Below, in pieces: positions 9,384-17,997 of a DNA stretch of 64,000 nt. The notes under the pieces were generated by a model that was not told the origin of the DNA, did no database searches, and saw only the letters and a list, made by a program, of their open reading frames with translations. The first letter of the stretch is position 1; each line of letters opens with the position of its first letter. Made by a program: the position numbers and the translations under genes. Origin of the DNA: Candidatus Poribacteria bacterium (GTDB lineage Bacteria > Poribacteria > WGA-4E > WGA-3G); assembly GCA_003635195.1 (NCBI GenBank), contig PYIY01000074.1, forward strand, positions 41,963-105,962. Direction: 5' to 3'.

Positions 9384-12300
9384 ATGGACGACAGGTTTAC
9401 ACAAGCCAGCGGAACGCATGTCTATACTGGGTGCGAGTTATTGGTCAAAGGTGCCTTAGAGAGTGGTGTCAGTCTTCTCACGGGGTATCCCGGCTCCCCA
9501 CTTGCCGAAGTATTTGATGCCATCCAACGTAATGCCGAATTGTTGAAAAACAACGGTATTATCGCGCAGATAGCCAACAATGAAGCGTTAAGTATTGCGC
9601 GTCTGAATGGTTCACAGATGGCAGATGTCCGCGCAATCGCGTTCATGAAAAGCGTCGGCTTGCATGTTGCCTCCGATGCATTGGCAATCAGCAATCTTGC
9701 AGGGACAACCGGCGGAGCTGTCGTTGTCGTTGGTGATGATACTTGGTCGCACAGTACACAGGTGCCTGCCGATTCCCGATTTTTGGCACGGCATGTCTAT
9801 ACGCCGCTTCTTGAACCGAGTACATTTCAGGAGCTTAAGGATTGGATTAACTGTGCTTTTCAGATTTCCGCGGCAGCCGATCTTTATGTTTGCTATTTAA
9901 CGACTGAAAACCAAGCGAGCGGTGGTGGAAACGTTGAACTTCAACCGAACATTTATCCTGACATCACGGGTCTGAAGCAAGTTAACCTTGATACTCAACT
10001 CATTGATGCCGATAAACGGGTCGTCTTACCGCCGCATACCGCCCAGATTGAGATGGAAACGTTGCAGGAACGACTGCCCGCCGCTCTTGAAACAGCAAGG
10101 GATCTTGGACTTAATACAATTCAGTTTGTTGGGGATACCGCAAGTAAAAAACGGTATCCGCTCGGATTTGTCAGTGCCGGTTTAGCACACAGTTGCCTCC
10201 TTCACGCGCTGGGGGAATTGAATTTATACGGCGACATCCCAGTTCTCAAACTTGGTATGACCCATCCAATCGACGCGAATATCGTCCGAGCGTTTGCGGA
10301 AGAAGTTGACGAAATCTACGTCGTTGAAGAGAAACGCCCACTTTTAGAAAACGAAATTAAAGCACTTCTGACCCAAATGTACCAAGATGGTGGCATCAAG
10401 CGGTACGTAAACGTCTGGGGTAAACAATTCCCTGACGGTTTAGCAGGCATTCCTGCAGCTTCCGGATTGGATGCGTCTATCCTCATTCAGCAACTCATCC
10501 CACTTTTCAAACACCGCCTCGCTACGCGGGAATCCACCGGTTATTCGGAAGTGAGCAACCCCCTTGTTGATTTGAGGCACCTTACGCGTGAAGAAGCACT
10601 TCAAAAGGAAGTTTCAGAACAACAAATTGATATCCCACAACGGACACCTACCTTCTGTCCGGGTTGCCCACACCGCGATTCTTCGAGTGTCTTCCTTGAA
10701 ATCACAAGACAATTTATGGATACGGACTATATGAAGAAGCGTCACAATTCGGGACCGGTAGACCTCGTCTTTCATGGTGATATCGGTTGCTATTCGATGC
10801 TCAAATATGAACCGTTTCCGCGGTTGATGCACAACCTCTCCGCAATGGCGTTAGGCGGTGGCTCCGGTGCTGGCATCGACCCGTTTATTAAGAACAAGCA
10901 GATCGTTTTCATGGGCGATTCGACCTTTTTTCACGGCGGAATGTCTGCAATTTCAGATTCAATCAAAAACAATCAAGACATCGCTTATATCATTTTAGAC
11001 AACCAAACGACAGCAATGACGGGTCACCAACCGACACCAGCTGGTGAACTTGACCTTCTCGGCAATCCGACATTCGCACAAGACATTGAGCAGGTTGCGC
11101 AAGGGCTCGCTGGCGATTCTGAAATAGATATTGTGCGCACCAACCCAGAGGATCGCGTAAACTACAAAAAACACCTTGAAAAGACCATCCTTAAACCGGG
11201 GGTCAAAATTGTCATTGCTGATAAAGAGTGTGCGATTACTTACCACCGCCGCCTCCGTCGTGAACAACGTAAGACTATAGCCAAAGATGGTTTCCTGAAA
11301 CACGAAAAGCATATCAATATCACACCTGAAGTCTGCGAATTTTGTCGGGAATGTACCGTAGCTACAGGGTGTCCCGGTTTAAAAATCGTTAACACCGATT
11401 ATGGCGAGAAGGTCGCCATTGATCAGTCGAATTGCGTCTCTGATGGCGCATGCGCGCGGATCAAATACGCTTGTCCAGCTTTTGAAGAGGTTATCGTCAC
11501 ACGCAAACGTCCACCACAAGCACAGACGACGGCATCCGGTTACCGGGACCTCTTGCGTGATGATCCTTTACCCCCGCCGCCACCACTACGGTTTGAACGG
11601 AGTTGGAACACTTACGCTGCTGGGGTCGGTGGCATGGGCATCGGGACTATTTCCAAGGTGCTTGTTGTTGCGGGGTATCTCCAAGGCTACGATGTAACGT
11701 TTTGTGATAGGAAAGGATTGGCAATTCGCAACGGTGGGGTTTATACACATCTTGCCTATATGCAACCAGGCGTTCACGCTTCTCCGATGATCCCGTATGG
11801 CAAAGCGGATCTTCTGTTAGGACTTGACATTTTAGAGGCTGTCCGTGGCATTACACCACGGTCACTTTTCCGTGTCGCATCCCCGGATCGTACCGCTGCT
11901 GTGGTCAACACCGCGAAAACCGAGACAATAACAACCCTGATTGGCAAGGACGATTTTGATCCAGATACGCTTGAAGAGACACTTCAGATACATACCAAAT
12001 CCGAGGCGTATTTCGGTATTGATCTGTTTACCATCTCTGAGCAGCTGTTCGGCAACAAGTTGTACGCGAACATGATGCTCTTGGGTACCGCCTTTCAACA
12101 CCGATTGATACCCCTTGAACTGGAACCACTCCAATTGGCACTCAAGCAGATGGTGCCGCACGCCGATTTAGAGACCAACATGAAAGCATTCAATGTCGGA
12201 CGGCGACTCGCGCTCGACTCCCCACAACTCGCGGATGAAACACCCCGCCAGCCAAGTTATGCTGAAATGCTCTCTGAAAAACGACAGATTCTGGAGAGAA

Positions 12301-12995
12301 AACGCGGTGGAAAGCGTTTGGCACAAAGGTATGTAAAACTCGTTGAAGATGTCGTGGAAACAATGGATGTTGGTCCCGACAATATTCATCGATTGCTGGC
12401 ACTCTATGTCTATGATCTTATCCAGTTTGAAGGCATTAACTATGCACAGATGTATGTTGAGAAGGTAAAACAGGTTCACGCGCACGATTCAGCATCATAC
12501 GACTATCGTGCCACAAAAGCCGCCATTAGATATCTTCATAAGGTAATGCTGATTAAGGACGAAGTCTATGTCGCACATCTTTTGACAAGTGAAGAGAAAT
12601 TTGCGCGGGACAAGGAATTATATAAGGTTGATACCAAAAACGGAGACAGGATTAAATATGTCCATCTCAATCGTCCGCATTTTACTGTTATGGGACTTGA
12701 CTTTGAGGCAGATATTGACACGCGCAATTGGCAGTTAAACTTGATGAAACGGATGAAGTTTCTAAGACGGTTGCTACCGGAATGGCATGCAAAAGAGAAG
12801 GCATTCCGAGAGTGGTATATCTCCCGCGTGATTGACACGTTCGCGCCGACAGATGTAGAGGCATACGATAAACACCTTCGCGCGTTAGAATGTGTGGAAG
12901 AGGTCCGCGGCTATCGGGAAATTCGCTACCCTAAAATGGAAGCGGCGAAACAGACAGTTGAAGGCTTGCTTGGATCAGTAACCAGTGATCAGTAA
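9384..12995 (+). CDS. indolepyruvate ferredoxin oxidoreductase, fused alpha-beta form
   Basis: Thiamine-diphosphate and iron-sulfur enzyme that oxidatively decarboxylates aryl pyruvates (or a related 2-oxoacid) to the CoA ester, passing electrons to ferredoxin. The 1203 residues contain, in order: an N-terminal pyrimidine-binding 2-oxoacid oxidoreductase domain (GYPGSPLAEVFDAI near 36), a ThDP-binding domain (TFCPGCPHRDSSS near 422, then HGDIGCYSML and MGDSTFFHGG), a Cys-rich cluster region near 648-690 (CEFCREC, ATGCPG, CVSDGACARIKYACP), and a gamma domain starting near 746 (GVGGMGIGTISKVL). The C-terminal ~270 residues fit the extra domain (DUF6537 type) found in this long fused form. The last residues SVTSDQ are encoded by a CAGTAACCAGT-type repeat, so the original C-terminus may differ. 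True substrate is unproven. Confidence 0.88.
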   Translation: MDDRFTQASGTHVYTGCELLVKGALESGVSLLTGYPGSPLAEVFDAIQRNAELLKNNGIIAQIANNEALSIARLNGSQMADVRAIAFMKSVGLHVASDALAISNLAGTTGGAVVVVGDDTWSHSTQVPADSRFLARHVYTPLLEPSTFQELKDWINCAFQISAAADLYVCYLTTENQASGGGNVELQPNIYPDITGLKQVNLDTQLIDADKRVVLPPHTAQIEMETLQERLPAALETARDLGLNTIQFVGDTASKKRYPLGFVSAGLAHSCLLHALGELNLYGDIPVLKLGMTHPIDANIVRAFAEEVDEIYVVEEKRPLLENEIKALLTQMYQDGGIKRYVNVWGKQFPDGLAGIPAASGLDASILIQQLIPLFKHRLATRESTGYSEVSNPLVDLRHLTREEALQKEVSEQQIDIPQRTPTFCPGCPHRDSSSVFLEITRQFMDTDYMKKRHNSGPVDLVFHGDIGCYSMLKYEPFPRLMHNLSAMALGGGSGAGIDPFIKNKQIVFMGDSTFFHGGMSAISDSIKNNQDIAYIILDNQTTAMTGHQPTPAGELDLLGNPTFAQDIEQVAQGLAGDSEIDIVRTNPEDRVNYKKHLEKTILKPGVKIVIADKECAITYHRRLRREQRKTIAKDGFLKHEKHINITPEVCEFCRECTVATGCPGLKIVNTDYGEKVAIDQSNCVSDGACARIKYACPAFEEVIVTRKRPPQAQTTASGYRDLLRDDPLPPPPPLRFERSWNTYAAGVGGMGIGTISKVLVVAGYLQGYDVTFCDRKGLAIRNGGVYTHLAYMQPGVHASPMIPYGKADLLLGLDILEAVRGITPRSLFRVASPDRTAAVVNTAKTETITTLIGKDDFDPDTLEETLQIHTKSEAYFGIDLFTISEQLFGNKLYANMMLLGTAFQHRLIPLELEPLQLALKQMVPHADLETNMKAFNVGRRLALDSPQLADETPRQPSYAEMLSEKRQILERKRGGKRLAQRYVKLVEDVVETMDVGPDNIHRLLALYVYDLIQFEGINYAQMYVEKVKQVHAHDSASYDYRATKAAIRYLHKVMLIKDEVYVAHLLTSEEKFARDKELYKVDTKNGDRIKYVHLNRPHFTVMGLDFEADIDTRNWQLNLMKRMKFLRRLLPEWHAKEKAFREWYISRVIDTFAPTDVEAYDKHLRALECVEEVRGYREIRYPKMEAAKQTVEGLLGSVTSDQ

Positions 12996-13066
12996 CCAGT
13001 AGCCAGTTAAGAGGTTTTCGGTTAATAGAACATATCTTCTCTGGTGACTGGAAACTGGAAACTTCT
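12973..13066 (+). repeat. CAGTAACCAGT-type repeat block between the oxidoreductase gene and aroE
   Basis: Contains CAGTAACCAGTGATCAGTAA, then CCAGTTAAGAGGTTTTCGG and CTGGAAACTGGAAAC, the same arrangement as the block ahead of recN. The oxidoreductase stop codon (TAA, 12993-12995) lies within it. Confidence 0.75.
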
Positions 13067-13094
13067 CTGCGATGGATATTATAATCATTAAATA

Positions 13095-13949
13095 ATGCAA
13101 AAGCAACACCTATTGACAGGACATACCCGTATCGTCGGCGTTATTGGTGACCCCGTTGAACACAGCAGGTCGCCTCAGATGCATAATGCTGCCTTTGCCA
13201 AAGCGGGGCTTGATTATGTATATGTCCCTTTTCATGTCCGCCCCAATGATTTGGCAGACGCAATCGCAGGGTTTAAGGCAATCAACGTTGTTGGCATTAA
13301 CGTAACACTTCCGCATAAACAGGCAGTCATCTCACACCTTACATCGATTTCGCGCGAGGCAGAACTCATTGGAGCAGTGAACACCCTCACTTTTACAGAT
13401 AAAGGAATACACGGCGATAATACAGATGCCCCAGGTGTTTTGAGAGCCTTAGAGGAAAAGGGAAACATGTCTGTACCGATAGGTGAAAATGTTGTCGTTT
13501 TAGGTGCAGGAGGTGCCGCGAGGGCAGTGGTTGTCGCGTTGGCACTCGCGGGTGTGGCTTCGATTACAATCACCAACCGTACGGTGGAGAAAGCTGTTTC
13601 GTTAGCTGAGGAGATGCGTCAAAAAACGGGTATTTCCATGCGGGGATTGGGGCTTGAAGATGCTCGATTGCCTGCTGCTGTTCGTCAGAGCATGCTCCTC
13701 ATCAATACTGCAACGGTGAGCATGGATGCGACCCATCCTCTGTTAATTTCTGCCGATTGGCTGCAACCGAATACTATCGTTTACGATATCGTGTATACGC
13801 CTCCGGTGACACCACTCATGCAAGCCGCTGCTGCGCGCGGCTGCGAAACTCTCGGTGGCATCGGTATGTTAGTACATCAGGGGGCTATCGCTTTTGAAAC
13901 GTGGACGGGTATTGCACCGTGTACGGAGACAATGCATCAGGCCCTATAA
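13095..13949 (+). CDS. aroE: shikimate dehydrogenase AroE
   Basis: NADP-dependent reduction of 3-dehydroshikimate to shikimate in aromatic amino-acid synthesis. The 284 residues match the family. The substrate-binding segment GDPVEHSRSPQMHNAAF lies near residues 18-34, the catalytic Lys is in NVTLPHKQ (near 70), the conserved Asp is in HGDNTDAPG (near 113), and the nucleotide-binding glycine loop is GAGGAARAVV (near 139). The C-terminus GGIGMLVHQGAIAFETWTG is typical. The gene follows the oxidoreductase on the same strand after a repeat block and is followed 37 bases later by the ZapA-like gene. Confidence 0.95.
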   Translation: MQKQHLLTGHTRIVGVIGDPVEHSRSPQMHNAAFAKAGLDYVYVPFHVRPNDLADAIAGFKAINVVGINVTLPHKQAVISHLTSISREAELIGAVNTLTFTDKGIHGDNTDAPGVLRALEEKGNMSVPIGENVVVLGAGGAARAVVVALALAGVASITITNRTVEKAVSLAEEMRQKTGISMRGLGLEDARLPAAVRQSMLLINTATVSMDATHPLLISADWLQPNTIVYDIVYTPPVTPLMQAAAARGCETLGGIGMLVHQGAIAFETWTGIAPCTETMHQAL

Positions 13950-13986
13950 GCCTTAAAAAAATACGAAAGGGGTCAATAACGATATA

Positions 13987-14322
13987 ATGGAACAGCAAGA
14001 CCAAGATCTTAATAAACCGATTCGATTTGTTATACTCGGAACACCTTATACGATCAAACCGACTGAGGAATTAACCTCGGAAGCCATCGGTGAACTTGTT
14101 GACTATGTCAAAAGTTTAGTCGAATCCTATCTGAGGAGGGGCTTTGATGAAGCAAGGGTTCCGTTGCTCGTCGCGTTCCACATCGCTGATGAAAAGCGTC
14201 GTCTTCAAGAAGAGTATGAATTGCCATTACACCGGATAGTAGAACGACTGCAATTTGCGATTGAAGAGGAAACAGAACCTGGAGAGGTTTCCCTCACTAC
14301 AGAAGAGCATACTTCCGATTAA
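13987..14322 (+). CDS. zapA: ZapA-like cell division protein
   Basis: A 111-residue protein with the size and layout of ZapA, which binds FtsZ and cross-links filaments at the division ring. The N-terminal half IRFVILGTPYTIKP resembles the beta-hairpin opening of the family; the rest is a predicted helix with heptad character ending in an acidic tail. Here the middle is less typical (LVESYLRRGFDEARVPLLVAFHIADEKRRL), but ZapA proteins commonly have an A-x-A-LN-IA-D segment at this place. The assignment is by overall form rather than by a decisive motif. Confidence 0.6.
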   Translation: MEQQDQDLNKPIRFVILGTPYTIKPTEELTSEAIGELVDYVKSLVESYLRRGFDEARVPLLVAFHIADEKRRLQEEYELPLHRIVERLQFAIEEETEPGEVSLTTEEHTSD

Positions 14323-14372
14323 GGCGATTGTGGATCACTGAACTTCAGTTAATTCAGTATCGGTTTTGCTAC

Positions 14373-15725
14373 CTAACGGAGCAACAGCAACGCGAGGATA
14401 CCAAATATCGGAAGTAGGGCAGTTAAGATTTTGACTTCAAGTAGATAGCTTTTATAACGTTGAATGGCGGAACTCTGTTCTACCCACTGGTTGATAAAAT
14501 CAATGCGCCGGTGGATAGACGGATGTGTGTTGAACATTTCAAAGAACCGTCGAATTGATTTTGGCACCGAATTCAGCACGGCAAGTTTCATCAAGGCATT
14601 TTTGAATGCTTCTGGTTTCCCTGTGAGCGCAGCCGCATATAGGTCGGCTTGATGTTCACAGCGTCTTGATAAATACCGGAAGATGAACACGAAGTAGACG
14701 ATTAGAAAAACTAACGAACATAACGTTGGCAAGATTTGTGATTCTCCGAAATGTGCCACCAACGGTTCTTCAACAAGCACAAAGAAAAACAGATAACTCA
14801 ATAGATAAAAGATCGAAAACAGCATATACGTCGGAATGTGTCTATAGCGGATATGTCCAAGTTCGTGGGCAACAACGGTTTCGATCTCTTCATCTGTAAA
14901 GTACTCAAGGAGTGCGTCCGTGAGAAAAATTCGGCGGTTCCACGGAAAAGCACCCGCGACTGCTGCATTCGCTATTAACAGTGAACCGGTCTGCCAGACT
15001 ACAATATCCCGATATTTTATGCCACTCTGTTTCGTCAACAAATCTAATTTTCCCTTCAACGTTGAACCTACCGCCAGTGGTTCGGTTTTCCATAGAAACT
15101 GCATGAATAGCGGGGCAAGGATATAAGCGGACGCAATCACCGGTAGAATCAACCCGATTAGCACATAAGGGTGCTCTAAAATGAATAGCTGCACTGAATA
15201 TGGGAGCCAGTACACAGCATCTATTGTGGCGAGATAAGCTAACATCGGTAGCAAGGGAAAAAGCAGAAACTTGAATTGAAGTGTGACGACCTCTCGGTAG
15301 TGCCCTGGTTGGAGTCGATTCGCTTGATAGAATGCAAGTCGGATACAGATAAGTCCGATCAGAAGTGGAAGTAACGCGAATATTTGGCGTAGGTTCTTCA
15401 TGGGAAAGAAGGCAAGGTGTTTATCGATCAAGGCGGGCAAATTCAGTAGATATAAATTACACAGATACGCTGCTAAACTAATACACTCAAAAACGATCAT
15501 AAAGCGTCGCAGGCGATAGAGTTTCGGTAGGTTCTCCTCTTTGTCCGCCGGAAAGGTTCGCGCGACGTACGATGTCACGAAACACGTAATGAGCACAGGG
15601 AGACCTGTCAGGACAATTGTCCAAAGTACCACCTGCATATCGCTGATGTTTACGTTTGTTTGTGGCGGTTCAAAGTAGAAAAGAAAGAGTAGCCCTGCGA
15701 TGAGGATAATGCTTATCTGTCCCAT
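14373..15725 (-). CDS. M48 family zinc metallopeptidase (Ste24/HtpX-like), membrane protein
   Basis: Integral membrane zinc protease. The first ~210 residues hold several hydrophobic spans; the zinc motif HELGH is at about residue 286 (context VVAHELGHIRYRH), followed by two hydrophobic spans and the third ligand region RRCEHQADLYAA near residue 355. The protein ends in one more hydrophobic stretch (ILTALLPIFGILALLLL). The segment GAFPWNRRIFLTDALLEYFTDEE before HELGH is typical of M48 enzymes. Its likely role is quality control of membrane proteins, by analogy with HtpX/Ste24. It converges on the zapA-like gene with about 50 bases between the stop codons. Substrate unknown. Confidence 0.88.
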   Translation of the reverse strand: MGQISIILIAGLLFLFYFEPPQTNVNISDMQVVLWTIVLTGLPVLITCFVTSYVARTFPADKEENLPKLYRLRRFMIVFECISLAAYLCNLYLLNLPALIDKHLAFFPMKNLRQIFALLPLLIGLICIRLAFYQANRLQPGHYREVVTLQFKFLLFPLLPMLAYLATIDAVYWLPYSVQLFILEHPYVLIGLILPVIASAYILAPLFMQFLWKTEPLAVGSTLKGKLDLLTKQSGIKYRDIVVWQTGSLLIANAAVAGAFPWNRRIFLTDALLEYFTDEEIETVVAHELGHIRYRHIPTYMLFSIFYLLSYLFFFVLVEEPLVAHFGESQILPTLCSLVFLIVYFVFIFRYLSRRCEHQADLYAAALTGKPEAFKNALMKLAVLNSVPKSIRRFFEMFNTHPSIHRRIDFINQWVEQSSAIQRYKSYLLEVKILTALLPIFGILALLLLR

Positions 15726-15883
15726 GCTGTTAGCGGTCCTTGGTTTATCATTATATTGGCATCGCCTTTCTATCAGTGTCGGTTTCAGGCATCGCGGTTA
15801 CGCAATTCTATCTTATCTTGCATCAAAAATCAAGGATGTTTTAACATCTAATCCTATTGTTCTGGCAGGGTAGAAAAAAACTT

Positions 15884-15914
15884 TTGACTTTTTTTGACGA
15901 AAAGTGATATAATT
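15884..15914 (+). promoter_or_regulatory. predicted promoter of the OmpA-domain lipoprotein gene
   Basis: TTGACT (15884-15889) and TATAAT (15909-15914) with a 19-base spacer. A second TTGACG at 15894-15899 overlaps the spacer. The start codon is at 16177, giving a leader of about 255 bases in which I see no open frame and no recognised regulatory RNA. Confidence 0.5.
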
Positions 15915-16176
15915 TATATTACAAGCACCTGTGCGAATAAATCGTTTGCAGGTTTCCCGTATCTTGCAAGTTCGCGATGCAGTTTTGGGCATTGAAAACC
16001 GTTGTTTGTGCGCGGGTAAAGCAATTATTCCGTTTGCATATATCCGCTCAAAACGGGATTTGAGAAGAATTCCGAGGAAAATAGAGTCTATTATTTTGGC
16101 GTAACTGTAAAACCAACGCTTTTAATGTTGGTTTGCAAGTAACGCTCAAAATTGTCGTAAAAATTAGGAGGAACCC
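15915..16176 (+). other. long untranslated leader ahead of the OmpA-domain gene
   Basis: No convincing reading frame. It ends with AGGAGG (16168-16173 region) just before the ATG. Its length and the strong ribosome binding site suit a highly expressed envelope protein, but nothing identifies a specific regulatory RNA. Confidence 0.35.
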
Positions 16177-17049
16177 ATGCTAAGTAGAACCGCTTTCACA
16201 ATTATCGCTCTTCTGGGAGTGGCGCTTGTTGTTAGTAGCTGCGCCAAGTTAGACCAAGAAGAGTTTGAAATGTGGAAGAATGAACATGTCACAAAGATGG
16301 AACAGGCCAATTCTGACATGTCAAGCAAAATCACGATGTTAGAAGGCAAAGTCGATCAGCAGAGTAAAGACACAACAGAGGCAATCACCAAAGGAAAAGA
16401 AGAAGCCATTGCCGCTTCTCAACAGGGTGATGCCGACACAATTGCTGCTGCAGACCAAAAAGCCAAAGAAAATGATGCACAACTCCGCGCCGACCTAACG
16501 AAGGCTATTGACATGCAAGGGAAAGAGGCGATGGACGCTGTGAAAAGCGTAGAGGCCAAAGTGGATAAACAGAGCATGGCACATGAGGCGTCCGACAAAG
16601 CACAAGATGCGGCGATAAAACAGCTGCAATCCGATGTGATGGCTTTGAAGGGGCAGGTCAATATGGTTGCAACGGAAGCAACCAAAAAACCGATGCTCGT
16701 GGTTACTGCCAATTTCGGCAGTGGACAGACCGGTTTATCCAGCAAAGCGAAAGGGATGCTTGACGGTGTCATCGATCAACTCATGGCATCAGATGCAAAG
16801 ATTATGGTGGTTGGCCATGCCGATGGCACGCCGGTCCTGCGTGGAAGTTATAGAAGCAACTGGGACCTCTCACAAGCACGCGCCAACTCGGCAGCAAAAT
16901 ACTTGAAATCCAAAGGAATTGATGCCGCCAGAATAGAGGCAGTTGGCATGGCACATACCAAACCTATCGCCCCGCAAAACACTGCCGCAGGCAGAACTAT
17001 GAATCGCAGGGTTGAAGTCATTCTGCTCCCCGCTGGCGCAATGATGTAG
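16177..17049 (+). CDS. OmpA-domain lipoprotein with coiled-coil stalk (Pal-like)
   Basis: A 290-residue envelope protein. It has a lipoprotein signal peptide with the lipobox VVSSC (Cys22), a long Ala/Lys/Gln-rich helical segment (about 25-170) with coiled-coil character, and a C-terminal OmpA/Pal peptidoglycan-binding domain (about 180-288). In the latter NWDLSQARANSAAKYLKSKGI and NRRVEVILLP are typical. It probably anchors the outer membrane to peptidoglycan. The start is fixed by AGGAGG just upstream. The helical stalk is unlike classical Pal, which has only a short linker, and more like cyst-forming or planctomycete-type OmpA lipoproteins. A GC-rich hairpin follows the gene. Confidence 0.88.
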   Translation: MLSRTAFTIIALLGVALVVSSCAKLDQEEFEMWKNEHVTKMEQANSDMSSKITMLEGKVDQQSKDTTEAITKGKEEAIAASQQGDADTIAAADQKAKENDAQLRADLTKAIDMQGKEAMDAVKSVEAKVDKQSMAHEASDKAQDAAIKQLQSDVMALKGQVNMVATEATKKPMLVVTANFGSGQTGLSSKAKGMLDGVIDQLMASDAKIMVVGHADGTPVLRGSYRSNWDLSQARANSAAKYLKSKGIDAARIEAVGMAHTKPIAPQNTAAGRTMNRRVEVILLPAGAMM

Positions 17050-17072
17050 CCTAACTGTTTCATATCAACGTA

Positions 17073-17094
17073 GGGGCGGGTCCCTTGCCCGCCC
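17073..17094 (+). repeat. GGGGCGGG...CCCGCCC hairpin
   Basis: GGGCGGG (17074-17080) and CCCGCCC (17088-17094) around a seven-base loop, 25 bases after the lipoprotein stop codon. It could end transcription or be a dispersed palindromic repeat; there is no following T-run, which favours the repeat. Confidence 0.5.
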
Positions 17095-17147
17095 ATCGTT
17101 GTCATATTACTGTCCTACAGCACTCGTTGGATAAGGACTATATTTTT

Positions 17148-17831
17148 ATGCGTCTGGTATTCGTATGTTTCATGTTGCTGCTCCTGATGCTCTGTCTAAC
17201 ACCCGCGGATGCTGTTGACACCCCACCTTTGCGCCCGTCACCCATCCGAGACTTCTTGGGAAAACATCTTGATTTCCCCTCATTTCAACTTTCTCTGTTT
17301 TCATACAAACCGGAGTTAGGCGGGTTGACTGATATTCTCCAGAGTGTCGGTGTATCAAACGTTCCGAGTGCACTGTTGCCTATGTTTTCGGTTGTGTTTG
17401 AACACACATCGGAGTTAGACTCACGTTTTGAGTTCGGCTATTGGCAGATGGAACTTGATATTCCGCCACCTACCTCGGCGAATCTTTCCACGACACTCAT
17501 TCCGATTTCATATCAACTCATCTACCGTCCCGTTTTTCTGTCCGAATTTTTACCGATTTATTTCGGCGGTGGCATCGGGTTTTTGGGGGCGAGTTTTAGC
17601 GGCAGTGCAGTGAATCTGATTGAACAGCAAGGCATCAGTTTCGATGACAGTTCTTCGGGTCCAACTGGATATGTCCTCATCGGTGCAGAATTGCTGCAAT
17701 GGGAATATAATCTCGCGCTCAACCTTGAGTTGAAACGGATACTCAAAACAGTAGAAACAACAGGCACGATACCGCTCAACCTGATTTTAGATGGCACGGC
17801 AATCGGGTTAGGTGTAAAAATGGCATTTTAG
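17148..17831 (+). CDS. predicted outer-membrane beta-barrel-like protein, unknown function
   Basis: I do not recognise the family. The start at 17148 is chosen because it gives a clear signal peptide (MRLVFVCFMLLLLMLCL, cleavage probably after ADA) and has AAGGA ten bases upstream; the open frame extends 21 codons further upstream through the hairpin region. The mature ~205 residues alternate polar and hydrophobic residues in strands separated by Gly/Ser/Pro turns, and the chain ends in Phe, as outer-membrane barrels often do. It follows the OmpA-domain lipoprotein and may be expressed with it. Confidence 0.6.
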   Translation: MRLVFVCFMLLLLMLCLTPADAVDTPPLRPSPIRDFLGKHLDFPSFQLSLFSYKPELGGLTDILQSVGVSNVPSALLPMFSVVFEHTSELDSRFEFGYWQMELDIPPPTSANLSTTLIPISYQLIYRPVFLSEFLPIYFGGGIGFLGASFSGSAVNLIEQQGISFDDSSSGPTGYVLIGAELLQWEYNLALNLELKRILKTVETTGTIPLNLILDGTAIGLGVKMAF

Positions 17832-17905
17832 TTTTCAGTTATCAGTTAAAGAGGTTTTTGATGCCTGATAAGCGGCTTGTTAACTGGCAACCACAAGAGG
17901 GATGC
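17828..17905 (+). repeat. CAGTTATCAGTT-type repeat block
   Basis: Contains TTTTCAGTTATCAGTTAAAGAGGTTTTTGATG and later GTTAACTGGCAACC, a degenerate version of the repeat ahead of recN. It lies immediately after the stop of the barrel-like gene. Confidence 0.45.
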
Positions 17906-17997
17906 AAAATTACGGAAGGACATCTATTACCACACAAAAGGTAAGGTTTGCTAACTGCACCCAGCGAAGGATCGTGTAAGTCCTAAACCCCTGAAAT

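Noticed and set aside
14373..15725. Plus-strand open frames opposite the M48 protease gene
   Set aside because: The minus-strand protein has an intact HELGH motif and full-length family form; the plus-strand frames are short and featureless.
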